From contig JAPPQC010000045.1 in assembly GCA_028817225.1 (NCBI GenBank), positions 1-64,000 on the forward strand: a stretch of 64,000 nt of DNA, in the 5' to 3' direction. This document shows positions 33,993 to 43,172 of the stretch, piece by piece. A program made the position numbers and the translations under genes. Within the stretch, counting starts at the first letter, position 1. Each line of letters opens with the position of its first letter. The notes beneath the pieces were generated by a model that worked only from the letters and a program-made list of their open reading frames with translations, searched no databases and was not told the origin of the DNA. This stretch comes from Gammaproteobacteria bacterium. Its GTDB lineage: Bacteria > Pseudomonadota > Gammaproteobacteria > Poriferisulfidales > Oxydemutatoraceae.

Positions 33993-35891
33993 TCACGCCG
34001 TGCGCCCCGTCATGCGCCCGACAAAGGCGCGGATGTCGCGCTCGATGCCGTCGGCGTCAAGGCGCGCTTCATGCAGTTGCTCTTCGCGCGAGGCGTGATC
34101 CTGGAAAGTGTCCGGCAGCCCGAGGTTCAGCACCGGCGCCGCCGCGCCGGCGGCGGCCAGGCATTCATTGACGGCGCCGCCGGCGCCGCCGGCGACGACA
34201 TTGTCCTCGACCGTCGCCAGCCAGTCGTGCGCGGCGGCCATCTCGCGCAGCAGCGCCTCATCAAGCGGTTTGACAAAGCGCATGTCCACGACGCTTGCGT
34301 CCAGTTTCTCCGCCGCCTCGAGCGCGGCGGCGACGGGGCTGCCGAAACCCAGAATCGCGCCGCCGCGCCCGCGCCGCAGCACCGCCGCCTTGCCGACCTC
34401 GATGGCGTCCAGGTCGGCGCCGGGGTCGGCGCCCGGCCCTTGTCCGCGCGGGTAGCGCACCGCCGCCGGCGCGTCAAGCGAGAACGCGGTGGACAGCATC
34501 TTGCGCGTCATCCGCTCGTCCATCGGCGTCATGACGACGGCGCCGGGAATGCAGCGCAGGAAACTCAAATCAAAACTGCCGGCGTGCGTCTGGCCGTCCG
34601 CTCCGACGACGCCGGCGCGGTCTATCGCGAACACCACCGGCAGTTTTTGCAGCGCGATGTCGTGGATGAACTGGTCGTAGCCGCGCTGCAGGAAAGTGGA
34701 GTAGATGGCCACGACCGGTTTCAGCCCAGCGCAGGCCATGCCCGCCGCCAGCGTCAGCGCGTGCTGCTCGGCGATGCCGACATCGAAATAACGCTTCGGG
34801 AAACGCCGCTCAAATTCTACCAGCCCGGAACCCTCGCGCATCGCCGGCGTGATGGCGACAAGGCGCGGGTCGCGCGCGGCCATGTCGCAAACCCAGCGGC
34901 TGAAAACGGCGGTGTAGGTGGCGGGCGCGGACGCCGGCGGCGCGCGCTTGACGACGCCCGCCGCCGGGTCAAACGCCGGCACCGCGTGGTAGCCGACCGG
35001 GTCCTGCTCGGCGGGCGCGTAGCCCTTGCCCTTGCGGGTGATGACATGCAGCAGCCGCGGACGGCTCATTTTTTTCAGGTTGCCGAGCGTTTTCACCAGT
35101 TGCGAGACATTGTGGCCGTCCACCGGGCCGTAGTAATGCACATTCAGTTCCTCAAACATCGTGCCCGGCACAATCATGCCCTTGATGTGCTCCTTGGTGC
35201 GCCGCGCCAGTTCGCTGACCGGCGGCAGCGGCTCCAGCAGCCGCCTGCCGCCGGCGATGACCTGGGTGTAGGCCGGGCTTGACAGGATGCGCGTCAGGTA
35301 ATTGCTCATCGCGCCGACATTCGGCGAGATGGACATTTCATTGTCGTTCAGCACGATGAGGACATCATATTGGGCGTCGCCGAGGTGGTTCAGCGCCTCG
35401 TAGGCCATGCCGGCGGTCATGCCGCCGTCGCCGATGACGGCGGCCACCTTGCGCCGCTCGCCGAGCAGATCAAAGCCCGCCGCCATGCCGGCGGCGGCGC
35501 CGATGGAGGTGCTGGAATGGCCGACGCCGTAACTGTCGTAGTCGCTCTCGCCGCGCTTCGGGAACGGCGCGAGGCCGCCGCGCCTGCGGATGCTTTCAAT
35601 CTCGCGCTTGCGCCCGGTCAGTATCTTGTGCGGGTAGCACTGGTGGCCGACATCCCACACCAGCACATCGCGCGGCGTGTCGAACACATAGTGCAGCGCG
35701 ACCGTCAGTTCAACCGCGCCGAGGCCGGCGGCGAAGTGGCCGCCGCAGCGCGCCACCGACTCAATCAGAAACGCGCGCAGTTCGTCGCACAGGCGCGGCA
35801 GGTCCGACGCCGGCAATTGCCGCAGGTCGTGCGGCCATTCAATGGCGTCCAGCAGACGCCGCTGCGCCGCGCCGCTTGCCGTGTCGTTCAC
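33993..35891 (-). CDS. dxs: 1-deoxy-D-xylulose-5-phosphate synthase
   Basis: Dxs condenses pyruvate and glyceraldehyde-3-phosphate with thiamine diphosphate, the first step of the MEP isoprenoid pathway. The 632-residue enzyme shows VWDVGHQCYPHKILTGR near residue 78, YDSYGVGHSSTSIGAAAGMA, AVIGDGGMTAGMAYEALN near residue 147, LNDNEMSISPNVGA, FDVGIAEQHALTLAAGMA near residue 375 and the SFD-type HAGSFDLSFL. GTG 35891 gives the usual length; upstream in-frame codons are Arg/Gly-rich and antisense to GC repeats. It follows ispA after 43 bp. Confidence 0.93.
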   Translation of the reverse strand: MNDTASGAAQRRLLDAIEWPHDLRQLPASDLPRLCDELRAFLIESVARCGGHFAAGLGAVELTVALHYVFDTPRDVLVWDVGHQCYPHKILTGRKREIESIRRRGGLAPFPKRGESDYDSYGVGHSSTSIGAAAGMAAGFDLLGERRKVAAVIGDGGMTAGMAYEALNHLGDAQYDVLIVLNDNEMSISPNVGAMSNYLTRILSSPAYTQVIAGGRRLLEPLPPVSELARRTKEHIKGMIVPGTMFEELNVHYYGPVDGHNVSQLVKTLGNLKKMSRPRLLHVITRKGKGYAPAEQDPVGYHAVPAFDPAAGVVKRAPPASAPATYTAVFSRWVCDMAARDPRLVAITPAMREGSGLVEFERRFPKRYFDVGIAEQHALTLAAGMACAGLKPVVAIYSTFLQRGYDQFIHDIALQKLPVVFAIDRAGVVGADGQTHAGSFDLSFLRCIPGAVVMTPMDERMTRKMLSTAFSLDAPAAVRYPRGQGPGADPGADLDAIEVGKAAVLRRGRGGAILGFGSPVAAALEAAEKLDASVVDMRFVKPLDEALLREMAAAHDWLATVEDNVVAGGAGGAVNECLAAAGAAAPVLNLGLPDTFQDHASREEQLHEARLDADGIERDIRAFVGRMTGRTA

Positions 35892-35934
35892 CGCGCCCTC
35901 GCCGCGCCGCCCGCCGCGCCGCCCGCCGCGCCGC
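35892..35934 (-). repeat. Short GC-rich tandem repeat between ispA and dxs
   Basis: The 12-bp unit GGCGCGGCGGGC is repeated about three times between the ispA stop and the dxs GTG. In the dxs frame it would encode Arg/Gly, and it carries no clear Shine-Dalgarno other than its purine-rich end (GGCGAGGGC). Confidence 0.5.
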
Positions 35935-36852
35935 TCAAAGGCCCCATCCGGCGATGCAGCGCGTGATGCCGCGCAGCATCGCGCAGCCGCCGCCGGCGTC
36001 CGCAAGTTGTTGCAGGCACCTTGCGCCGAGTTGTTCCAGTTCCCGCCGCGCCCGTTCGGGGCCGAGCAGCGAGACATAGGTCGGCTTGTCGTGGCGGCGG
36101 TCGGAGCCGTGCGGCTTGCCGAGCGCCGCCGTCGCGCTCTCGACATCGAGAATGTCGTCGCGTATCTGAAAGCACAGGCCGATGTCGGCGGCCCACGCGC
36201 GCAGGCCGGTCTGCACCGCGTCCGGCGCGCCGCCGGCGCAGGCCAGCGTCATCGTCACGCACGCCGACATCAGCGTGCCGGTTTTCAGCCGGTGAATGTG
36301 TTCAAGGTGGGCGATGTCCGGCTGCGAGCCGGCGGCGCGGATGTCGAGCGCCTGGCCGCAGGCCATGCCCGACAGGCCGGAGGTCGCCGCCAGTATCTGC
36401 ATTGTCTCGACTTTCTGCGCGGCGTCGAGGTGCGCGTCGCAGGCCAGGCGCTCAAACGCCAGCGCCTGCATCGCGTCGCCGGCCAGTATCGCCAGCGCCT
36501 CGCCGAAAACCTTGTGGCACGCCGGTTTGCCGCGCCGCAGGTCGTCGTCGTCCATGGCCGGCAGGTCGTCGTGTATCAGCGAATAGCAGTGAATCAACTC
36601 GACCGCGCAGGCGATGCCGTCCACGCGGCGGAAGTCCAGGCCCGCCGCCTGCGCGGCGGCGTAGATGATGGCCGGGCGGATACGCTTGCCCTCGCCGGCG
36701 CCGGCGTAGAGGACGGCCTTCGCCAGTTCGCCGTCGCGGTGTTTTTCAAGTTGGCGTTCAATGTCGCCGCCGACGCGGCCCGCGCATTCGGCGACAAACG
36801 CCTCGACCGCGCGCGCGTCAGCCTCCGCCGTCTTCGTCCCCGTCTTCGTCAT
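35935..36852 (-). CDS. ispA: Farnesyl diphosphate synthase (IspA)
   Basis: IspA elongates DMAPP with isopentenyl diphosphate to farnesyl diphosphate. The 305-residue prenyltransferase has GKRIRPAIIYAAA near residue 54, the first Asp-rich motif LIHDDLPAMDDDDLRRG near residue 92, KTGTLMSAC and the second Asp-rich motif FQIRDDILDV near residue 237. It overlaps xseB by 35 nt and precedes dxs, the conserved xseB-ispA-dxs order. Confidence 0.95.
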   Translation of the reverse strand: MTKTGTKTAEADARAVEAFVAECAGRVGGDIERQLEKHRDGELAKAVLYAGAGEGKRIRPAIIYAAAQAAGLDFRRVDGIACAVELIHCYSLIHDDLPAMDDDDLRRGKPACHKVFGEALAILAGDAMQALAFERLACDAHLDAAQKVETMQILAATSGLSGMACGQALDIRAAGSQPDIAHLEHIHRLKTGTLMSACVTMTLACAGGAPDAVQTGLRAWAADIGLCFQIRDDILDVESATAALGKPHGSDRRHDKPTYVSLLGPERARRELEQLGARCLQQLADAGGGCAMLRGITRCIAGWGL

Positions 36853-37087
36853 CGTCTTCCAGTATTTCGCGCGCCTCTTTTTTTGTCAGCACCTTGACGC
36901 GCTGCTCGGCGCGCGCCAGCGCATCGCGGCAGTCCTTCGCCAGCGCGACGCCGCGCTCGAACTGCTCCAGCGCCTGCTCAAGCGTCAAATCGCCGCCCTC
37001 GAGACGGGCGACAATCTCCTCCAGTTGCCCGATGGCCTTCTCGAAATCGGGCGCGCTTTTTTTCGCGCGGTTTTTTGTTTGTGCCAT
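36818..37087 (-). CDS. xseB: Exodeoxyribonuclease VII small subunit
   Basis: The 89-residue protein is the typical small helical partner of XseA: DFEKAIGQLEEIVARLEGGDLTLEQALEQFERGV-type core, here residues 12-50, ending in a short acidic tail (DDDEDGDEDGGG). It overlaps ispA by 35 nt. ATG 37087 has an AAGGACAG site 8 nt upstream. The gene for the large subunit is not in the window. Confidence 0.93.
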   Translation of the reverse strand: MAQTKNRAKKSAPDFEKAIGQLEEIVARLEGGDLTLEQALEQFERGVALAKDCRDALARAEQRVKVLTKKEAREILEDDDEDGDEDGGG

Positions 37088-37159
37088 TTGTCTGTCCTTA
37101 CGGGAAAAATTTGGGGAAAATCCTATTGTTTCCATCAAAATTACTCATCAATCGGGGTA

Positions 37160-37219
37160 TTGTAGTCTGCCCGGAAAAGCATATTATTAGTATATCGGAA
37201 CGGCGCGCAACCGGCGCCG
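37160..37219 (+). promoter_or_regulatory. Promoter region and hairpin upstream of rubrerythrin
   Basis: TTGTAG at 37160-37165 and TATTAT at 37182-37187 (16-bp spacing) form a plausible promoter in an AT-rich island between divergent xseB and rubrerythrin. Downstream, CGGCGC (37201-37206) and GCGCCG (37214-37219) form a small hairpin in the leader. Which regulator uses it, if any, is unknown. Confidence 0.4.
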
Positions 37220-37256
37220 TTTGACATCACATTCGCAGCTATAAGGAGGATAAAGA

Positions 37257-37676
37257 ATGGCACTGAAAGGAAGCGAAACGGAGAAAAACCTGAAGGCCGC
37301 TTTCGCCGGTGAATCGCAGGCCAACCGCAGGTACCTGTACTTCGCCGCCAAGGCCGATGTAGAGGGCTACAACGATGTGTCGGCGGTGTTCCGCTCGACC
37401 GCGGAAGGCGAGACCGGCCACGCCCACGGGCACCTTGAGTATCTTGAGGAGTGCGGCGACCCGGCCACCGACTTGCCGATTGGCGGCACTTCCGACAACC
37501 TGAAGGCGGCCATCGCCGGCGAGACCCACGAATACACCGACATGTATCCCGGCATGGCCAAAACGGCCCGCGACGAAGGTTTTGAGGAAGTGGCCGACTG
37601 GTTCGAGACGCTCGCCAAGGCCGAGCGTTCGCACGCCAACCGCTTTCAGAAAGCCCTCGACTCGCTCGACGGCTGA
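37257..37676 (+). CDS. Rubrerythrin (ferritin-like diiron protein)
   Basis: A 139-residue four-helix diiron protein. Ligand motifs are present in the order [48 protein letters not shown] and [10 protein letters not shown], matching the ExxH/ExxH pairs of rubrerythrins. The C-terminal rubredoxin domain of classical rubrerythrin is missing; the separate rubredoxin at 18.65 kb could supply electrons. Family members reduce peroxide. A very strong GGAGG lies 9 nt before the ATG. It precedes an Fe-S oxidoreductase and a DUF3501 gene, a trio seen together in other proteobacteria. Confidence 0.92.
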   Translation: MALKGSETEKNLKAAFAGESQANRRYLYFAAKADVEGYNDVSAVFRSTAEGETGHAHGHLEYLEECGDPATDLPIGGTSDNLKAAIAGETHEYTDMYPGMAKTARDEGFEEVADWFETLAKAERSHANRFQKALDSLDG

Positions 37677-37715
37677 TTTGCCCGGCAGCCCGGGCTTCGG
37701 CTGAATCTTTCCGGG

Positions 37716-37744
37716 GACGCGGCGCTCCCGTTCGCCGCGTCTTT
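37716..37744 (+). terminator. Weak intrinsic terminator or attenuator after rubrerythrin
   Basis: GACGCGGCG (37716-37724) pairs with CGCCGCGTC (37733-37741) around an 8-nt loop, followed only by TTT. It may reduce read-through into the next gene and so favour rubrerythrin expression. Confidence 0.5.
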
Positions 37745-37785
37745 CGGAGCACCCCGCCACACCCTCCCGCAACACCCCGCAATCC

Positions 37786-39126
37786 ATGTCTCCCCCGCCG
37801 CGCCAGGAAGGCAGCCTTGACGCGCCGATGCGCCACCCGGTGGACTGGCGCGACCCGGCGTATTACGACGAGCAGGCGCTGAACCGCGAACTCGAGCGGG
37901 TTTTCGACATCTGCCACGGCTGCCGCCGCTGCGTCAACCTGTGCGGCGCGTTTCCGACGCTGTTTGACCTGGTGGACGAGTCGGAGACGATGGAAGTGGA
38001 CGGCGTCGCCGCGGAGGATTATGTCAAGGTCGTGGACCACTGTTATCTGTGCGACCTGTGCTTCATGACCAAATGCCCCTATGTGCCGCCGCACGAGTGG
38101 AATGTGGATTTTCCGCACCTGATGCTGCGCGCCAAGGCGGTCAAGTTCAGGAACGGGCGCACGCCGCGCCGCGACCGGATGATGACCTCGACCGACGCGC
38201 TCGGCAAACTGGCATCCATTCCGGTCGTCCACCGCGCCGTCAACGCCGCGGTGGACAGCAAGGCGGTTCGCAAGCGCCTTGACAAGACGCTCGGCATCTC
38301 GGCGCAGGCGCGGCTGCCGCACTACCAGCCGCGCCCGCTGCACAAGCGCCTTGCGCGGCGCGAGGCGCCGGTGACCGGGCCGGCGCCCGCCGCCGGCGGC
38401 GCCGGCAAGGTCGCGCTGTTCGTCACCTGCTACGACAACTACAACGAGCCGGGGCCGGTCGAGGACCTGATCGCGGTGTTCGGGCACAACGGCATCGCCT
38501 GCGAGGTCGTGCAGTCCACGCGCTGCTGCGGCATGCCGAAACTCGAGTTGGGCGACCTGGAAGCGGTGCGCGAGATGAAAGAGGCCAACGCGCCGCTGCT
38601 GGCCGGATACGCCGCGCGCGGCTTCGACATCATCGCGGCGGTGCCTTCGTGCCTGCTGATGTTTCGCCAGGAACTGCCGCTGCTGTTCGCCGGCGACGCC
38701 GATGTCGAGGCGCTGTCCGGGCGTTTGTTCGACCCCTGCGAATACCTGTGGCTGCGCCACAAGGGCGGCGCGCTGAACCTTGAATTCCGCAACCGGCTGG
38801 GCGATGTGCTGCACCACGCCGCCTGCCACCAGCGCGTGCAGAACATCGGCCCGAAAACCCGCGACCTGCTGTCGCTGGTGCCCGGCACCACCGTCGAGAG
38901 CGTCGAGCGTTGTTCCGGGCACGACGGCGTCTATGCGATGCGCTCGGAATCACGCCGCATGTCGGTCAAGATCGCCAAGCCGGTGATGCACAAACTCAAC
39001 GCGCGCAAGCCCGATTATTTCACCAGCGACTGCATGCTGGCCGGGCACCACATCGCCGACCTCGCCGACGGCGAAATGCGCGCGCGCCATCCGCTGAGCC
39101 TGCTGCGCCTGGCCTACGGAATCTGA
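37786..39126 (+). CDS. Heterodisulfide reductase-like Fe-S oxidoreductase (GlpC-type)
   Basis: The 446-residue protein has two N-terminal [4Fe-4S] motifs, CHGCRRCVNLC near residue 43 and CYLCDLCFMTKC near residue 87, then two CCG-type domains marked by TRCCGMPK near residue 248 and the partial second motif ERCSGHDGVY near residue 373, in which the usual paired cysteines are reduced. Such proteins pass electrons between flavoproteins, quinones or thiol systems. Position between rubrerythrin and DUF3501 suggests it feeds the diiron peroxidase. The exact donor is unknown. Expected in the cytoplasm or at the inner face of the membrane. Confidence 0.85.
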   Translation: MSPPPRQEGSLDAPMRHPVDWRDPAYYDEQALNRELERVFDICHGCRRCVNLCGAFPTLFDLVDESETMEVDGVAAEDYVKVVDHCYLCDLCFMTKCPYVPPHEWNVDFPHLMLRAKAVKFRNGRTPRRDRMMTSTDALGKLASIPVVHRAVNAAVDSKAVRKRLDKTLGISAQARLPHYQPRPLHKRLARREAPVTGPAPAAGGAGKVALFVTCYDNYNEPGPVEDLIAVFGHNGIACEVVQSTRCCGMPKLELGDLEAVREMKEANAPLLAGYAARGFDIIAAVPSCLLMFRQELPLLFAGDADVEALSGRLFDPCEYLWLRHKGGALNLEFRNRLGDVLHHAACHQRVQNIGPKTRDLLSLVPGTTVESVERCSGHDGVYAMRSESRRMSVKIAKPVMHKLNARKPDYFTSDCMLAGHHIADLADGEMRARHPLSLLRLAYGI

Positions 39127-39128
39127 GC

Positions 39129-39713
39129 GTGAAGAAACTGCAACGCGGCGATCTCTACAGTCTGGAGGACTACGCGCTCAAGCGCGACGAGTTTCGCGCG
39201 CGCGTGATGGCGCACAAGAAAGACCGCGTCGTCGCCGTCGGCGACCATGTAACGCTGTACTTCGAGGACTACCTGACGATGCGTTACCAGGTGCAGGAGA
39301 TGCTGCGGGTAGAGAAAATCTTCGAGGCGCGCGAAATCGAGGAGGAAATCGCCTCCTACAACCCGCTGATTCCCGACGGCGGCAACTGGAAGGCGACGAT
39401 GATGATCGAATACCCCGACCCGCGACACCGCGCCGCGCGCCTGCGCGAACTGGTCGGCATTGACGCCGCAACCTGGGTGCGTGTCGGCGAACACCCGAAG
39501 GTGCACGCAATCTCCAACGAAGACCTCGAGCGCACGACGCCGGACAAGACATCGGCGGTGCACTTCCTGCGTTTTGAACTGTCGCCGGAGATGGCCGCCG
39601 CCGCCGCCGCCGGCGGCGCCATCGAGGCCGGCGTCACCCACGACAACTACACGGCGTCGGCGACGCTCAGCGACGCGCAGCGCCGCTCGCTGCTGGCCGA
39701 CCTGGATATCTGA
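39129..39713 (+). CDS. DUF3501 family protein
   Basis: A 194-residue protein matching DUF3501: KKLQRGDLYSLEDYALKR at the start, VGDHVTLYFEDYLTMRYQVQEMLRVEKIF, IPDGGNWKATMMIEY and a C-terminal VHFLRFELSPEMAAA segment. Its function is undetermined. GTG 39129 is chosen, 2 bp after the Fe-S oxidoreductase stop, since the conserved domain begins right there. Co-occurrence with rubrerythrin and an Fe-S oxidoreductase implies a role in peroxide defence or redox signalling. Confidence 0.85.
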   Translation: MKKLQRGDLYSLEDYALKRDEFRARVMAHKKDRVVAVGDHVTLYFEDYLTMRYQVQEMLRVEKIFEAREIEEEIASYNPLIPDGGNWKATMMIEYPDPRHRAARLRELVGIDAATWVRVGEHPKVHAISNEDLERTTPDKTSAVHFLRFELSPEMAAAAAAGGAIEAGVTHDNYTASATLSDAQRRSLLADLDI

Positions 39714-39717
39714 CGCT

Positions 39718-40584
39718 TCAGTCCACCTGCGGCTTCGGCTTCGGCGGCGCCGGCGGCGGCTTCGGCGGCTTCGCGTCGTAGATGACCTTGTCGGCGCCGT
39801 GGTAGGCGAGAAATGACCGCCCCTTGGCGCGCGCCAGCATTGTGATGTTCAGGTCGCGCGCGAATTCCAGCCCGGCGTTCGTGATGCCGGAGCGCGACAG
39901 CAGCGTCGGGATGCCCATCGTCGCGGTTTTCATGACAATCTCGGAAGTCAGCCGCCCGGTTGTGTAGAAGATCTTGTCGGCGCCGTCGAGGCCCTCAAGC
40001 CACATCATGCCGGCGACGGCGTCGGCGGCGTTGTGGCGCCCGACATCCTCGACGAACATCAGAATCTCGCTGCCCCGGCACAGCGCGCAGCCGTGCACCG
40101 CGCCGGCGCGTTTGTAAATCTCGTTGTGGCGCGCAATCTCGCGCAGCAGTTCGTAGATGACGGCCTGGCGCACCTCGGCGTCGGGCAGCCGCCGGTCGTA
40201 GAGTTTGTCCAGCGTGCAACTGAAAATCGTGCCCTGGCCGCAGCCGCTGGTGACGGTGCGCTTCGCCAGTTTTTCCTCCCAGTCGCTGACGGCGCAGCCG
40301 GGGCGCAGGCGGATGTCGGCGGTTTCGCGCTCCCAGTCCACGCGCACCGACTCAATCGCGGCGATGTCTTCAATCAGGCGCTGGTTGCGAAGGTAGCCGA
40401 TGGCGAGTTCTTCCGGGTAGGTGCCGAGCGTCATCAGCGTAACCAGTTCGCGCCCGTCCACGATCAGCGTCAGCGGCGATTCGCCGGCGATGTGCACCGC
40501 GCGCGCGTCGCCGAACTGGTCGCGCGCCTCTACTTCCCAGGTCGGCGACAGCCGCTCGCGCGTCATTTGCGGGCGCTGCGTCAT
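39718..40584 (-). CDS. fdhD: Formate dehydrogenase sulfurtransferase FdhD
   Basis: FdhD carries sulfur to the molybdenum cofactor of formate dehydrogenases. The 288-residue protein has an N-terminal ESPLTLIVDGRELVTLMTLG segment, EELAIGYLRNQRLI, the cysteine loop TSGCGQG near residue 114, ALCRGSEILMFVEDVGRHNA near residue 167, YTTGRLTSEIVMK and SRSGITNAGLEFAR. The C-terminus is Pro/Lys-rich. No formate dehydrogenase is nearby. It overlaps the RND gene by 4 nt on the minus strand and converges on the DUF3501 gene. Confidence 0.93.
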   Translation of the reverse strand: MTQRPQMTRERLSPTWEVEARDQFGDARAVHIAGESPLTLIVDGRELVTLMTLGTYPEELAIGYLRNQRLIEDIAAIESVRVDWERETADIRLRPGCAVSDWEEKLAKRTVTSGCGQGTIFSCTLDKLYDRRLPDAEVRQAVIYELLREIARHNEIYKRAGAVHGCALCRGSEILMFVEDVGRHNAADAVAGMMWLEGLDGADKIFYTTGRLTSEIVMKTATMGIPTLLSRSGITNAGLEFARDLNITMLARAKGRSFLAYHGADKVIYDAKPPKPPPAPPKPKPQVD

Positions 40585-43172
40585 CGCCGCGCCTCCGGCG
40601 CGCCCGGCGCGCCCAGCGGCTTGAACAGAATCAGCAGCGACGGCAGCAGCGTCAGCGACGCCGTCAGCGCCGCCAGCATCGCCAGCCCGATGAGCAGGCC
40701 GAAGTAGATGGTCGGGATGAAGTTTGAAAGCGCCAGAATCGAGAAGCCGAAGATGATGGTGACCGAGGTGTAGTACACGGCCTTGCCGATGCTGCCGTGG
40801 CAGCGTTCAATGGCGGCGAAGTAGTCGCGGTCTTTCGGAAACTCGCGCTTGAAGCGGATGATGTAGTGGATGGTGTTGTCCACGGCGATGCCGACGCTGA
40901 TGGCGGCGATGGTGATGGTCATCATGTCGAGCGGTATGCCGCGGTAGCCCATGAAGCCGAGCACCAGCGCCGCCGCCAGCAGGTTCGGGAAAATCGCGAT
41001 GGCCGCCAGCAGCCACGAGCGGAACAGCACCGTGAACATCGCCAGGATGGCCAGAAACACCGTGCCGATGGTGAGTATCTGCGACTCGTAGAGGCTTTGC
41101 AGCATGTTGTTGTAGAGCACCAGCATTCCGGTCAGGCGGAAGCGTTCGGCGTCGTAGCCGAGGTCTTCAATGCCGGACTGTATCTTGTTCAGGAAATCGG
41201 CGCGGCTCAGGTCCTTGTTTGAATCAATGATGCGCGCGTTGAAGCGCACCTCGTTGCCGTCGGCGGAGATGTACGGCGTGTAGAGGATGTTCTTGACATC
41301 GCCGGGCAGCAGTTTGCCGATGAGCGCGGTCTCGAAGTCGTCCAGCGGCTGCCCGTCTTTCAGCATTTCGGCGAGCCTTGCCAGCGTCGCCAGCGACATG
41401 ACCTTGCCGGTCTCGGCCTGGGCGTCGAGGTAGTCGTGGATTTTTTGTATCTCGCCGAGTTTGCGCGGGTTCAGCCAGTAGTTCTGCGGCGGCTGTTCGG
41501 CGTCGTCTTCAAGGTAGTCGTCGAGCGCGAAGTCGTCGTCGGCGTTGTTGTCCGCGCTGTCGCCGGTGTCTGCCGTCGGCGCCGCTACCGGCGCCGACGG
41601 CGTGCCGGCGTCGGCTTTCAGCACGATGTCGAGCGGCGTCGTGCCGCCTAACTTGCGGTCTATCAGCAACATGCCGCGGTGGATTTCGGTGTCGTCGCGG
41701 AAGTAGTCAATGAAGCGGTTTTCAACCTCCAGTTGGCCGATGCCGAACGCGCTCGCCAGCGCCGCCGCAAGGCCGACGACGGCGATGGCGCGGTGGCGGC
41801 GCCTTGTCAGCCGCGCCAGCGCGCCCGTCAGCCGCGTTGTGAAGTCGTTCTCGGCGCGGCTCTCGCCCTTTTTCAGCACCATCAGAAAACTCGGGAACAG
41901 CGTGAAGATCAGGAAGAACGCGAAGACGATGCCGAGCGTCATCAGCCAGCCGAAATCAATGACCGGGCGGATGCCGCTCGCCAGCAGCGACACGAAGGCG
42001 ACGATGGTCGTCAGCGAGGTGTAGATGCACGGGCGGAACATGAAGCGCACGGTCTCTTTCAGCAACTGGCGCGGCTCTTCGGCGGGGCGCGCCGCCTGCA
42101 ATTCGCGGAAGCGCACCGTCAGGTGGATGGTCATGGACATCGCGATGATCAGTATCAGCGCGACGAAGTTCGACGAGATGACCGTTACGCGCCAGTCGAG
42201 CAGGCCGAGCAGGCCGACCATCGCCAGCGCCGACAGCAGGCAGCACATCATCGGCAGCGCCACCCAGCGCGGGCTGCGGAAGATGACCGTCAGCATCAGC
42301 ACCAGAAACGCGGCGACCGCGGCGCCGAACACGACGAGGTCGTTCTCTATCATCGCGATCATGTCGGCGATGATCATCGGCACGCCGCCGAGCGACAGTT
42401 CGGCGCGCTCGCGGTGGTGGTCCATGACGCCGCGCACTGCGGCGATGGTCGCGCGCCGCTGTTGCACCTGTTCGGCCTGGCGCGCCCGGAACAGGCGCGA
42501 TGTCTCGTCGAGTTGGCGCGCCTGTTCGGCGTCCAGCCCGCGCTGTTGTTTCAGCAGGCGCAGGCGCTCGCGTTCGGCCAGCAGGTTTTCAAGCGTGTCG
42601 TCCGTTTCCAGGTAGGCCAGCATCATCGTCGTGCCGCCGTCGTCGCTGAGCAGCAGGTTGCGGTAAAGCGGGCTGTGTTGGAATTCGCGCCGCGCCATCT
42701 CCGTATCTACTCCGGGCGTTCGCAGCGTGCGCTTTTCCTTCGACAGGTCGGACAGGCTGATGCGCGGGCTGTCGAGCAGCGGCACATCCAGCAGCGACAG
42801 CACCTGGCGGATGCCGGGCAGCGCCGCGAGGTCGTTTTGCAGCGCGTCCAGTCGCGCCAGCGCCTGCGGCGCGAACAGGTCGCCGCCCGGCGTGACGGTG
42901 ACGGCGACGAAATCGTCGGAACCGTAGCGGCGCACCAGCGAACGGTAATAGCGAAGGTCGTCGTCGTTCTCAAGCAGCAGCGAGTCGGCGGAGGCGTCGA
43001 GCCGGAAATCCCCGGCCTGGCTTGCGAGCGCCGCGACCAGCGCGAACAGCGCGGCCAGCACGACGCCGGGCCGCCCCAGCACCGCCGCCTCGTAGCATTG
43101 CCAGACGCGGCCCTTGATGCGGTCTGCGATGCGCCCTGTGATGCGCCCTTGCTCCTTGGCGGGGTTTGTCAC
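40581..43172 (-). CDS. RND-superfamily (MMPL-type) exporter
   Basis: The 863-residue protein has a first membrane helix near residue 31 (VVLAALFALVAALASQAG), a large periplasmic region, then a block of five helices (including FGAAVAAFLVLMLTVIF and VALILIIAMSMTIHLTVRF), a second periplasmic part with an Asp-rich stretch near residue 545, and a second block (FLAILAMFTVLFRSWLLAAIAIF and following). This is the predicted-RND exporter layout of MMPL-type and hopanoid transporter-like proteins. The substrate is unknown. GTG 43172 overlaps the corB-like stop, and the end overlaps fdhD. Lacks the partner membrane-fusion protein of tripartite pumps. Confidence 0.85.
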   Translation of the reverse strand: MTNPAKEQGRITGRIADRIKGRVWQCYEAAVLGRPGVVLAALFALVAALASQAGDFRLDASADSLLLENDDDLRYYRSLVRRYGSDDFVAVTVTPGGDLFAPQALARLDALQNDLAALPGIRQVLSLLDVPLLDSPRISLSDLSKEKRTLRTPGVDTEMARREFQHSPLYRNLLLSDDGGTTMMLAYLETDDTLENLLAERERLRLLKQQRGLDAEQARQLDETSRLFRARQAEQVQQRRATIAAVRGVMDHHRERAELSLGGVPMIIADMIAMIENDLVVFGAAVAAFLVLMLTVIFRSPRWVALPMMCCLLSALAMVGLLGLLDWRVTVISSNFVALILIIAMSMTIHLTVRFRELQAARPAEEPRQLLKETVRFMFRPCIYTSLTTIVAFVSLLASGIRPVIDFGWLMTLGIVFAFFLIFTLFPSFLMVLKKGESRAENDFTTRLTGALARLTRRRHRAIAVVGLAAALASAFGIGQLEVENRFIDYFRDDTEIHRGMLLIDRKLGGTTPLDIVLKADAGTPSAPVAAPTADTGDSADNNADDDFALDDYLEDDAEQPPQNYWLNPRKLGEIQKIHDYLDAQAETGKVMSLATLARLAEMLKDGQPLDDFETALIGKLLPGDVKNILYTPYISADGNEVRFNARIIDSNKDLSRADFLNKIQSGIEDLGYDAERFRLTGMLVLYNNMLQSLYESQILTIGTVFLAILAMFTVLFRSWLLAAIAIFPNLLAAALVLGFMGYRGIPLDMMTITIAAISVGIAVDNTIHYIIRFKREFPKDRDYFAAIERCHGSIGKAVYYTSVTIIFGFSILALSNFIPTIYFGLLIGLAMLAALTASLTLLPSLLILFKPLGAPGAPEARR

